Part shown: positions 50,701-63,000 of the stretch, piece by piece
Numbering within the stretch: the stretch's first letter is position 1
Layout: each line of letters opens with the position of its first letter
Assembly (NCBI RefSeq): GCF_901000735.1
Contig: NC_081545.1
Span: forward strand, 31,295,968 to 31,359,967
Direction: 5' to 3'
DNA from: Corylus avellana
Lineage: Eukaryota > Streptophyta > Magnoliopsida > Fagales > Betulaceae
Length of the DNA stretch: 64,000 bases
Made by a program: the position numbers and the translations under genes
Notes under the pieces: generated by a model
What the model saw: the letters and a program-made list of their open reading frames with translations, nothing else
Told to the model about the DNA's origin: nothing
Databases searched by the model: none

Positions 50701-53700
50701 GAGAGCCCCCATGCCCCGTATATATCCCTAATGAGTCATGGCACCTTTAGATTCTGCTCGATTTATATATGAGTAATGATAGATGTCATTCTTGTATATA
50801 TCTTTCTTATATTTATTTAAATTGATGTGACTTTTAAAATTATAATTGAATCAAAATCTAATAATGATCCATCACAGATTCAATAGTTATTTTAAAAGTT
50901 ATATTAATTTTGAGTGAACATAAGACTGACTCAAAGGTAACATCACAAATATATATATATATATTATGACCAATAATGATCCATCAGAAATAAATATATT
51001 CTCATGATTTGCTGAACAATTGGGATGCCTTTGACCATGGTGACCCAAGAGTGGTCTCATAAAATTGTAGGATTTAATGGCATGATTTTCTAGGCATGCA
51101 TGCGATGATCCTTTAATTAGCCATTTTTTGTTAGGATTTAGTAGGAGTTTCAACAATTCCTATAATTTGCATATTTACAATTGCAGGAGCCTACAATTAC
51201 TCAAATCAATGTTCATGAATCATGAATAGCCAAGATTATGCCATGTAAGTATTAAAAGTAGCACTAAGTAAAAAATAATAATAAATTAAAGTTAAGCAAG
51301 TGGTTGACCACTCCTATAATAGGTTGGGGTGGCTGGACCACCCTAAACATAGGCTTAATTAGGAGGGGGGTGGGAAGGGGTGGGGGGTTGGCCACTCCCA
51401 ATGGAGTAGTTCGAGTAGTCCAAACCACCACTTGAAGCCTTTTTTGAGTAGCTCATATAAGACCTACTTATTTAAATAAATTTTGGCTGCCAGGTTAGTC
51501 ACCTACTTAAACAAGTAAGTTGTCCCATATAAGCTCTATCACATTTTCAATCCAAATTGTTAGTGGAAGATTCCTTATCCATAAGTGATGTTATCTAACT
51601 ATAAAAATAATTGAGATCGTGTCAACATTGAATGGGACGGCACTTTATCGCAACTTATCTCTCTTAAATATATAAATTATATGACTTTAGGGGAACCTCA
51701 TGAATGCAATCTTAACCTTTTTTTACTTGCATTTGTAAAAAAAAAAAAAGTGAATATATAGTAGTGGGAAAAAAAAAAAAAAAAAATTCAAGAGTTCATC
51801 TAAAATAGTCTTCCCTTGTCTATTAGTTAAAATAATATTTATTTTCAATATTAATTACCTAGTTTTAGAAGTTCACGTGTGCCGTGGGCCAGCAGCAAAC
51901 TAGCCCCAAGTTTACTATCCTTTTCTATATGATTCAAAAATGCTGGGCCAAATTAGGCATGAAGGACAAAATTGAAAAACTTGTCTAATTATGGTATCTA
52001 TCTGTCTTCCTCTCTCATTAATAATTAATATATATATATAAATACATGTTAAAACTGGGGGCCTTCTGATTCCCACTATTCTTTGGTTACTTTATATGGC
52101 AACTGTTGCTCTAGGTGTTTGTGTAATTATATTTTCCCCTATACACAAGAATAGCATGATTTTTTTACTATGTAAGGAAACTTTGAAAGTGGCTAATTTT
52201 GATAAAGACATATTTGTTACTAACTAAGGGAATTTGTGACATAGAAAGAAAAGAAAGAAGTAAGGGAAATTGTGAGGGAGTGAGTGAGTGAGTGAGTGAT
52301 ATATGTATAGATTAACTGTACAGTAATTAACAGAGATTCCTTTTTGGTACGTGTGGGGACAAAGAGGACCATAAAGCAAATCAAACTTTAGCACCAAAAG
52401 AAAAAGAAATCTTAATTTTATCAAATGGGATATGTGGGCATTTGAGTGTCTGTTGATCAGGTATTGAAGGGAACCCTTTCTTTCGGCTCGTGTCCTTTTT
52501 TCCCTTCACGTGGGATATATTAATTATGTGTCTACTCTCACCTTTTACAATAAAAAGATAATAATAATGCCATTCGATTCAAAACTAATTATATATTTTC
52601 TTTCTCAATTTAATATAATTAATGAAAATTCCTTCTATTATAATTTTTTTTTTCTTGAGAAACAAACAAGATTCATATTACAAATTACAAAGCAAGAGAT
52701 AGATATATACTAACTATCATTCTTTCATTTTCCCCTGTTAATTGCTTTTTATGCAAGTGGTGGGGACAGTTAGTTAAATATACCTAGCTAGCCATATAGA
52801 GGTCATCCGTACATAAAATATATCTGCATTGATGGACCGAATCTTGGTTTATTTTAATCCTAGGATATATATATATATATATTGGAGATCCTTGGGGAAA
52901 TTCTTTTGTAGTTGTCAAGTAATAATGTCCCAGAAAAAGTCAAGTAATAATGTCATTCAATCTTTTGTTTGTATAAGATTTTGGGTTCAAGAAAATTAAA
53001 GTATTTCACAATAAAATTAAAGGATTAGTGAAGTTTTAATTAACAAAATTAATACATCACTCTAAATTGTATCATATCCCCTGTACACACAAAACACAGG
53101 ACATGTAGGGTACCGTGTTTGTGTCCTGCGCACTTCCTCATAGGGTTGATTGAATCATGGAACATAATAATTTGAAAATGACCAATGCAGTAATCCATTG
53201 ATGAAGTTCAGGAAAAAAAAAGGAAGCCACTGAGGAAGTTAAACCAATCATCTAGTGAGTACCATATTCATGTCGTAATAATGCTTTGTAAATGCGAAAT
53301 GAATAAGGAGTCATTATCTCAAAAGCTCAACTATAATCATTACATACCATTAATTTCAAAAGATTAAAAAATGCGAGAATATATATATACTGTGAAATAT
53401 ATGAAAATCATGAGACAAAGCTGTTTATTAAATTTATATTTAATTATTTTTATATCATGTTAAATTTTTTAATCCGTCTTTTAAGTTTGTTTTCTAATTA
53501 TATGATATTGATTTGGAACAAAAGCTAAGACTGCCTGCAGAATTGTTGGATGGGCTTTGGCCCAACAACAGAAGTTAACACATTGGGCGGCTTGTAAGTT
53601 TAGTTTACACAGGTGGGCCTGGATCGGGTGTGAGATAACTATACCAGATTTGGGCAGTTCTATTAAAGAATGAGTTGGGCAACTATTATACCTTACATTT

Positions 53701-54679
53701 GCATTAACTAAAAAAAAAATATAGAAAAAGAAACCAATAAATATTGCTAGTGAAGAGGGGATCTCACGCACGACAGAAGGAGAACAATAGAAAATGGATA
53801 AAAAGAAATTATAGAAAATAAGATAAATCACGTTGATCAGAGTCTTCTCGGTCAACAATGGAATTTTGGTAGAGTCTCACCACCAAAAAGAAGAGAGCAA
53901 TCAGAAAACTTCTTTTTCATTAATCATAATCTGATCTCCATAGAGTACACAGAGCATTTAAATTGATATTATAAAATAAACCTTAACCCTAATTTGACTC
54001 ACTTTGGGCTAAGCCCATTATCTAATTATAAAATAACTTTAATTATATTCTGATTAACTATGGACCAAGCTCATTATTAAATTGCAAAATACAAACTCTT
54101 AAAATATAAAACGTAAATAAAACTAAAGACTAATTTATTATTTTCTCATCCTGCATCAGGATCATATATATATATATGGTCCTCATGAGCAAAATAAAAA
54201 GCTTTCTGCTGGATTTTATGTAACCTATAATGAATGTCATTTGAAAGAAAACAATTACCAAGGGAAAGCATGTAGGCCTCTCCTAACTTGAGGAGAACAA
54301 ATCATTTCTTCCACTATAAATTATCTGAAGAATAAATTATGGGAAGAATATGCTTTCACAAATTAGAAAATTTTGAGCACCATCTTATGGTATTTCAATT
54401 TCACCACAGAACATATATATATTAAGAACTACTAAGATGAGTAAAAGCTAAGTGAAACCAAAGCCTTATATTAATTTGTCTGAAAAATATAGCAAAATAA
54501 GTCTCCCATAAGGGTTTTCAACACATCATAAACTCCTTGCATGCCTTTTGGCTTGGCTAAAGGTTCCATAGTGCTCTGTAAGTCAGTCACTGCTGCTTAA
54601 TTTTATGTTAATATGAGCTTACAAATGCTTATGAACCATTAAGATATTGCCAGCATGCTGGTAATTACATGACACTAAC
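47214..54679. other. AT-rich intergenic DNA between the FUL-like and SEP genes
   Basis: About 7.5 kb without a supported gene. It holds microsatellites ((TA)n at 47681-47716, shorter TA runs near 50949 and 52866), homopolymer junctions near 50340-50400, and an LTR-like stretch at its right end. Open frames are short and compositional. Part of it must serve as distal promoter of the FUL-like gene and 3' flank of the SEP gene. Confidence 0.55.
53700..54160 (-). mobile_element. Possible LTR remnant
   Basis: Read on minus, the stretch begins TGATGCAGGATGAG (about 54160) and runs through AATGGGCTTAGCCCA and CTCTATGGAGATCAGATT to a leader-like segment (TTCTCCTTCTGTCGTGCG). The layout resembles a plant LTR, but no second LTR, primer site or target duplication was found. 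Confidence 0.3.
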
Positions 54680-57600
54680 TCAAAGCATCCATCCAGGGAT
54701 AAACCCACTGACTTGTTGGGCATGAGTTGTAGCAGCAGATATCTGATCTGAACTTGATGCATTATACCTGAGAAGTTCAAAAAAAGGAGTTAAAGATGGG
54801 AAGCTGTATGCATAGTCAATAAATTTGACCGTTGTTTGAACTTTACCCTATCTGCAACGTGGGATTGCAATCTAAAGGCTGGAAGAACCCCTGAGATTGA
54901 GCAGTCTGATGACCATATGACATACTTTGCTCACCGCCTTGCCATGATTGTTCAAGGTGAGTTCTTGAGTTAATTTCATCAAGCTGCCAAGAAATAAAGT
55001 TTAAAGCATATGCGAGTGGTCAACAATCATATTGGCTCTAGATAATTTTTGTGTGATATGAGGAAATGAGAAAATGGAGGTAATATATACAGATCTAGAA
55101 TAACAGCTGCCACAAAATGAAAAACTGAAAAGTGAGACAGAAGACCACGTTGTAGAACAGGAAATTAAGTCACACTAATGACAACCATGATGACAAAGTA
55201 GTTTAATCTACTGCCATGGTTTTCTGAAAAATGTAATCTTTGTGGTCTTTTGATTGTTCCAAAGAAATATTGACTGGTATCCCTTATAGACAATGGCTAC
55301 AGAGGAACAGTGGTGTGCCTTCATATTCAGAAACCCAAGCAATTCGCCCAAAATTAAGATTTGGATGCATATTCATGAAGGGTTTTGGGAAAAAAAAAAA
55401 TGTTGGTGACGGAAAATGATGCAGGGCCTTCTATGTCAAGGTAATTCAACAGTCAAATTTTTCAATTGACTTGTAATAAATATCCCTTTGAAGGCAAGCT
55501 TAGGAAAGAAGGCAAAGTAACGATATGCAGAGAGTGCTAGCTCCTTCCACAATATATCATGCAGCCTGAAAGCTGGTGAACAACCCTAACCATCCATGAA
55601 AATGATTACCTTTATTGTCAGAGCTCTGTTCGCTTCCAGCAATAATTGTTCCTGTACTTGAAAGGTAGCTTGTTAATATTAGAAGTAAATAGCATTACTA
55701 TCACTATTGTTCCATAAGTGCATACCTTATTTTGGTGATCAGAGAGCTGGTCGAGCATGTACTGCGTCTGCAAAGCAGATTAGAAATAATTACATTAAGC
55801 GCTCTTCACATGACACTGGAATTTCAACTTCAGAAATATTGTAGAAGCTAGAACAGGATCTGATTGTATTGATAAAGCCATCTTTTTTGTCAACATATGC
55901 AAAATAATTATGCGTGTGCGTGCGTGTGGTGTGTGTTTGGGAGAGTGATACCCTTGAATTGAGTGATGATGCATGCTTACACCATACACCTCATTACATG
56001 GAATTAGATTTTTGAAGACTTTTGGTCAACTATGTCATGTTATATCTGGTCCAAGGATTGATGACCCCATTGAAGCCAGCGACCCTTTTGAAATATTTTC
56101 ATAGGCTTCTTAGGGGATTAGATAGTTCTTATCCTATGGACATAGAGACTCTTGAGGGGGCTCTTTCACATAGAATTCCTCGTATTCAATGTGAAGATTT
56201 GGCTAAGAAGTCTCTAATTAAGGAGGAGATTAAATATGTACTGTTCTCTTTAAAGAGCAACAAAGCTCCTGGGTTCGAAAGGTTTTATTGCCCACTTCTT
56301 TAAGAAGTCTTGGGACATAATAGGCCAGGATGTCATTGTAGCGGTAAAATCTTTCTTTGGTTTAGGTAGACTTTTTAGAGAGGATAATTATACAGCCATA
56401 ACCTTGATTCAAAATGTTCCTCTAACCATTCCCACTTGAAAGACTTCCGGCCTATAACTTGTTAATAGGTGTTGGGGAGAGAAACACCAAAGGGATTCAA
56501 ACAAGAGAAAGTTAATATATATATTATGTTGATAATGGCTCAAATTGTCAACAAGTGTGAATATAATTGCTGAAAAATATCAATATTCAAGTTGGTGGGC
56601 TCAAGTCTTATTTATCTATAATTAGAGAATGATGTTATTTTAAAAGGTGTCCAAGAACAACTTGGAATTGGATTTCTGAAAAAAATGTGTGTGGGTAAAC
56701 ATGTGGGCCGCAATGTTTATCTTCATCATGGAAAAGACTTTGTATTCATGATGGTTTCATTTTCCCAGCAGCAATTGGATTAAAATTGTTTTCCTATTTT
56801 TCGTGATTAAGCCTCTATAAAAGGACATGTAGTCCTTAGTTGAGATCATCTGAAAAATTCAAATTGGTGAGAGCACTTTGTAGCATTTACAAAGTGTACA
56901 GAGTTTTTCTTTATTGGGTATTTGAGAGGGACAGTTGAGTGGGGTGTACAAGGGGTTAAGAGCTTGGGTTTGAGATATTAAACTTGAGCGGTTCATGCTT
57001 GTACCATTGTACTCAATATTTCTCAATAGTAAAGAAGGATACCGGATCACGCCTTCTAGACATAAGCATATTGCTCTTTGTGTACATGTGTGATTGGTGT
57101 GTGTTCTCGTGTGTTTTCTTTTCAAACTTGTCTTTCGCATAAAGGTATGGTGGGAAATTGGTTGCCAATTAATTATCAATTTTCCTAATATATTAAGACA
57201 TCACTTCTAGCCTAAAAGTCTAAGCTAATGGGCTTGGGTCCACTTAGGTATATTAACCACGCTTATTCTTTATACTTTCTTAATGTGAGACACAAATCTC
57301 ACAAAGTGCAAGCACAATAAATCCCACCTCACTTGTGAGTCTCTTCCACATTGACCAAACTCTCACACACACACAAGAGTGTCACATGTACTCTAAGAGA
57401 AACCACTCTTTTTACCGGAGTCAAATCAAATGCATCGTACCAAAACACTCATATCAGTAGTAGTGGAAGCTAACCATAGACTCTGATACCAATTGTTATG
57501 GAGAGAAACATCAAAGGGAATCAAACAAGAGTAAGTTAATATACATATTAGGACACCACTTCTAGCCCAAAAGCCTAAGCTAATAGACTTGGGTCCACTT

Positions 57601-60040
57601 AGATATATTAATCATTCATATTCTTTATACATTCTCAATGTAAAACACAAATATCATAAGTGCATGCATAACAATATATACAATTTATAAGTGCATAAGT
57701 AATTAATGTGGTGGCTAATTGTCTTCAAATTGTGCTTGGTATTTTTAGGAAGCAACCGGGGACTTATCGGTAGAAGGCAGATTGGAGACAAAATCCTTCT
57801 AGTCCAAGAGCTTTTGAAAAATTACTGATGAGATAAAAAGGTTCTCTCAAGTGTGATTTAATGAAGGCTTATGATTCTATAAGATAAGATTTTGTCTTGG
57901 CAGTTTTAAAGACTATTGGAGTCCTTGAGGTTATGGTGAGATGGATCAATAAGTGTATCACTACACCTAGATTCTCTACTTGGCGTAATGATGATCAGCT
58001 CTTTTCTTTTTCTTTTTTTTCTTTTTTTTTTTTTTTTTAAAAAAATAAAAATAAAATTAATTTTTTATTTATTCAAAGCGGGAAAGAGGGAAAAGGGGAA
58101 AAGTAATGATGATCAGCTTAAGGGCTTCTTTCCTGGGAGTAAAGGTCTTAGGGAAGGAGATCCTTTCTTGTTTTATTTTATGGCTTACAATTAGAAGAAG
58201 GTTGTATACCCAAGACAGATTGGTTGCTATATTAGCCTACTTCAGGAGATGAAATGTGTTTTATGTGGATCGAGTGAGGAGAATATTGATCATCTATTTA
58301 TTTGTTGTCCATTTTCAGAAAGTATTTGGTATAATCTTTGCAATAGATGTAATATTTCTTGTGTTCCTAGAAATTCTGAGGGGTTTATTTGCTGGTTGGC
58401 TTCCCACTTCAGAGGCAAATCTTTTCCCTTCCTTGTGGTTAGAATTATTTTGGCTGCTATAGCGTATGCAACAATGATTTTGGAGATTATGTTTTGGGTT
58501 AGATCCAAGCCTAACTCCTTTAAGGGGTTAGGCTTTCTAGGATTCTCCCGTTAATAGCTTTCTAGTTAGGTCTTAGAGTTTTCTAATGTAATCTTTTAGT
58601 TTTACTTGCCCATGTTCACTTCCTTGTAGGCGCTTGCTTGCATAAGCTTCCCATAGCTTTTAGGTCATATTGTTTTTGAGGCTTGTTTGTGGATCCTTTT
58701 TGTTTCTTGTCTAGTTTTAATAAGGAATTGATTCGTGTGGGTAATGTTGAGAATGTTGATGAGTTGAATGGCATTTTGATTGTTGGGTTTTTTTTTTTTG
58801 CCAATGAAGTATCTTGGTCTTCTGTTAGGGTCGCCTATAAGGTTAATTCTATTTGGGATGGTGCTACTATTGAAAAAAATAAAACGGCGACTACTTAGTT
58901 GAAAAATGTACTTATTTAAGGGTGGCAGAATTACTCTTATCAAGAGCGCCCTTCCCAATTTGGCTACGTATTTCATGTCCCTCTCCCCCTCTCCCTGGAA
59001 GTGTTGCAAACTGCATTGAAAAGTTTCAATGAAATTTTTTATGGGGTGGGGCTAAGTGAATAGCTCAAATTTTATCTAGTAGGCAAAGATTTGCACTTCT
59101 AATGGAGGATTGAGGGTTCAGAACTTGCAAATATTCAATTGTGTTCTCATAGAAAAATAATTATGCCTCTATGTGCATAAGAGAGAAGTTTAGTGGAGAG
59201 TTGTAGTGGATTCTAAATTTGGTAGCTCATGAGGTGGGTGGTGTTCTAATGAGTCTAATGGGGCTTATAGAATTGTGTTATAGAAGAATATTCAAAATGG
59301 TTAGAGAAGTTTTCAAGTCATATCAAATTTGAGATATGAGATGGCTCAAATTAATGTTAGATTTTGACATGACTAGGGAGAACCCAACACACGCTATAAA
59401 CAAGCCTTCAACAAGGGTAAACTAAAATAACCTCTATTTGCTTTAAGACAACAAAATTATCGATGTTGTAGGTTCTTTCTCATGAAGATCATATTCAAAT
59501 ATGCAAAGACGTAACACGAGGTTAGGAATATAAGTGGAAGTTGAGCAAACGAGGTTATGGATGGCTAGAAAATAAAAAAGTTTTGACATTTGTGACTGTT
59601 AGATAGGGGTTTCCTTCTAGAAGTTTCTAGAACTTGTAGGTGAGGTGTCCCCACTAGCTGTCAATTCATGAGTTGTATTATCGAACTACCTTTCCAATAT
59701 ATTTGGAAGAATGAAGGCAGAAGGAGATTCACCCCAATTTCTCTTGCAATTGAATAATCTCATCATAGTTAACATGGTATTAGAGCAAGATTCTAGGGTT
59801 TAAAATTCTTCTTTAGTCTTCTTAATTTGTTTATAGATTTTGGTCTTAGTTTTTTTTCCCCTTGTTTCTATTAAAATTTAAGCGCTTTATTTTTGGTGAG
59901 CCTCCTCTCAGTGGCAACAATGCCGGCCGTGAAAATAAAGTCTCCGGTGTTAAATAAAATGTGGGAAAAAACGAGCTTGTTTGTTTTCGTTAGTGTTAGT
60001 AGTGGCCGATCAATTTTGGTGGTATTTATAGTTTGTGCTT

Positions 60041-60076
<36 letters not shown>

Positions 60077-63000
60077 TTGAGCTTTGTTATATTTTGGAGC
60101 CTTAAAAAATGCCCAAAAGGCCAAAATCATCTTAAATAGGCCCTAAAAAGAGGGACAAGGAAGGCCCAAAACACCAAAATATGCTCATTTCTAAAAAGCA
60201 ATTATCCAGTACAGTTATGAGTTTCAATAACCGTTGATTGGCAGTTATTTTAGAACTATTAACCGCCTGTGGCGGAGCAGTTATAGTTATGAAAATTTGA
60301 TAACCATCTAAGACGGTTGCAGTTAACGATTAAATGCAATAACTGCTATCTACAACCACTTGTACACCCCTAATTGAGCTCATGAGTGAAGTGGTAAACA
60401 TGAATCAAGTGCAAAGAAAGAAATATTCCCAGGCATTTGGGGTGAAAGGTTATGTTTGTTAATGTGTTTTGGGTGGTGTTTTTTTGTTTTTTGTTTGAAA
60501 GTACTCTGAAGTGACATAAAGGTAAAAACTCTTTTGTTTTGTTTTTTTTTTTTTTTTTTTGGGGTAGGATTTATATTTGAGAAAATGTTTTCCATAGAAT
60601 ACAACTAGCTAGATTATTTTGAGAAACCCAAACAGATGTAGAGTCCCACTTATAAAAAAATTAGAAAGAGAAAAGAAAAGGGGTCAGTCGGGGCCACCCC
60701 TCTTGACCCCTTTTCTCATTGCAAAAGTTTTTAATTTTAATTTTATAAATAGTTTTCTATTGAAAATGTTTTCTATATAATTTTTAATTTTATCATTGCA
60801 AAAGTTTGGCACGTGTTTTGTCAAAATATTCATACAACAAGAGAGGAAGAAAAATTTATAAATAATGTTTTATATTTTGAATTGTTTGTTATTTTATTTT
60901 GAATTATTTGCTATTGTATTTGTTTTTAGAATACAAAACAAAGATAAAAAACAAAAACACAAAACAAGCATTGCCCAACGGACGGAGCATTCCTAATGTT
61001 GATTACCAATAGAAATGTAAAGGTCATTTTGATTTGGTATTTTTATGTTGGGGTTATCCTACATTGGTTGTGGAAGGGGCTGGTGGTCAGCTTAAAAGTA
61101 TGAGATAAAGTTTCACCTTTTGAGCTAGTTTTTTGAGTTGAGAAATACTTAAGACCACTCAATATTAGTATCAGAACCTAGGTTCAACCAACAAGTCTCA
61201 TCGAGTTGTCTCTAGTACTCCAATCTAGGGCCCGATGTATGAGGGAAAAATTGTTGGAGTTATCTCATATTAGTTGTAGAAGGGTCTGATGGTCAATTAA
61301 TAAAGTATGAAAACTTTACTATCTTGAACTAACTTTTAGAGTTGAAAAATGTTCAATACCACCCAACATTTTAACCTCAAAACAGTTAACCCCATTTAAC
61401 CCCATTCAAGATGAGGTGATGAGATGTCTAATACTAATGACGAAGTAGATGCACCACAATAATACAACACCACCGCGATATGACTATATACAGATATGAT
61501 GTCCTCTAATGACGACAGCAAATCATGCATGTACACATGGATGGAGCCAAGAAGTCTTAAGGGAATGGGACAAATCAAAACCCTTTTCTTTTTTCTTTTC
61601 TTTTTTTTTTTACAATTTTTTTTTTCTTTTTTTGGTTGTTTTTTATAAACTAAAGACTACCCTAGACTATAAATATAGAATAAAAATTAAAAAATATTGC
61701 AGTCCAATCAAATAACTATAGTTATTAAATAACAACTAAATAACTATAATTCCTTATAAATACCAATAAAAAGAGCAAACCCCATGTACAAACTTTCAGG
61801 ATGTCTGTACGGGCTAAAATTCTATTTTAATAGGTGAGATCTAATACGTTGAATATTTCATTTAAATGGGGGTGATTTGATGATCTTATGACCTTTGGCT
61901 TTGATACCATGTTAAATTACTATTTATCCTAAAAGTTTAAGCTGATAGGAAAAAATAAATTTAATCACTTAATATTACTTTAACACTTATCAATCTATTT
62001 ATTTCTCATTTCTATTCAACTGACATGTTTGCTCGACACCGGTAGGGACTACAAATTTTTTATATAATTAGGGCTTCTAGGTTTGAATGGGCAAAGGCTA
62101 AAAGATTTATTGGGTAGGGAGTCAGGGACTATAGAATTTTTATACAATTAGGGCTTCTAGGTTTGAATGGGTAAAGACCAAAGGATTTATTGAGTGGGTC
62201 AAAAAAATTAGTGAATAGGGCCAAAATTTTTACTGGGTAGGGCCAAAGAATTTTGTTGGTAAGGGCTAGTAAGCTGAAAGTAAAGATTTAACCATATAAT
62301 TTATCTTTTTGTTAACCTTATATTTTTTTTTAGGTATGCTACAGTGCAATATAATGCTCACATTTAACCCATATTTAGTGACTTGTATGATGTGAAGAGA
62401 TAATTGAAATTCAAATTTCAAATTTGAATCCCCCATTTCATATGATTATTCATCTGTCATGTCACTAAAAATAGGCTAAATATGAGTATTATATTGCACT
62501 GAAGTATTTATCTCTTTCTTTATTTTTTTCCTAAGGAATTATGGGGAGGGGGCATGCTCATAAGTTTTGGATAGTATTTATTTCGTGGTCATGAAAATTT
62601 AAATTTTATGTATTTAATGGTATATATAAAGTTAATGTTGACAGTTCTTTTAAAAATTAAATAATAAAAAATCTTATATAGCATTAAATGCAATACCTTT
62701 AAATCCTAACTTTTATTTTGGATCTATATGAGATGGTCTATTCTTGTTAACAGTTGCCTTAATAAAGGGCACATTTTAAGGAGTATTAAATGTTCAATTA
62801 TTATTCTTACCCCCCAAAAAAAAAAAAAGTTCAATTATTAGATATAATGCACATATTTCAGAAAAAAAAAAAAAAAAAAAGAAGGTGCGTAGGTCATAAA
62901 TCCGATCATAATTAATCACCTTAGTGGACCTGACTTGCTTCAGGGATGAATCCAGTTGACGCTCAAGCTTCTCAAGATCATTTGTGTTTAAAGGGCCCAA

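Larger units (their letters stand above)
56020..59340 (+). pseudogene. L1-type LINE remnant, multiply interrupted and rearranged
   Basis: Plus-strand frames give LINE reverse-transcriptase words: [37 protein letters not shown] and HLKDFRPIT (56080-56460). After a nested element come [39 protein letters not shown] and [15 protein letters not shown] (57710-58180). A zinc-binding RVT segment ([18 protein letters not shown], 58258-58330) then appears before the RT thumb-region words ([30 protein letters not shown], 58730-58985). This is out of the usual order. Many stops and frameshifts are present. Nothing here is functional. Confidence 0.82.

Noticed and set aside
58249..58554. A zinc-finger protein gene (CxxC...HxxxxC)
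   Set aside because: The pattern is the zinc-binding RVT domain of a LINE, surrounded by broken reverse transcriptase sequence.
60380..60604. Small Lys-rich protein on minus
   Set aside because: It is produced by a homopolymer T-run; no family resemblance.
62335..62508. A microRNA precursor
   Set aside because: The arms are long, near-identical terminal repeats, as in MITEs. No known mature miRNA sequence was recognised.
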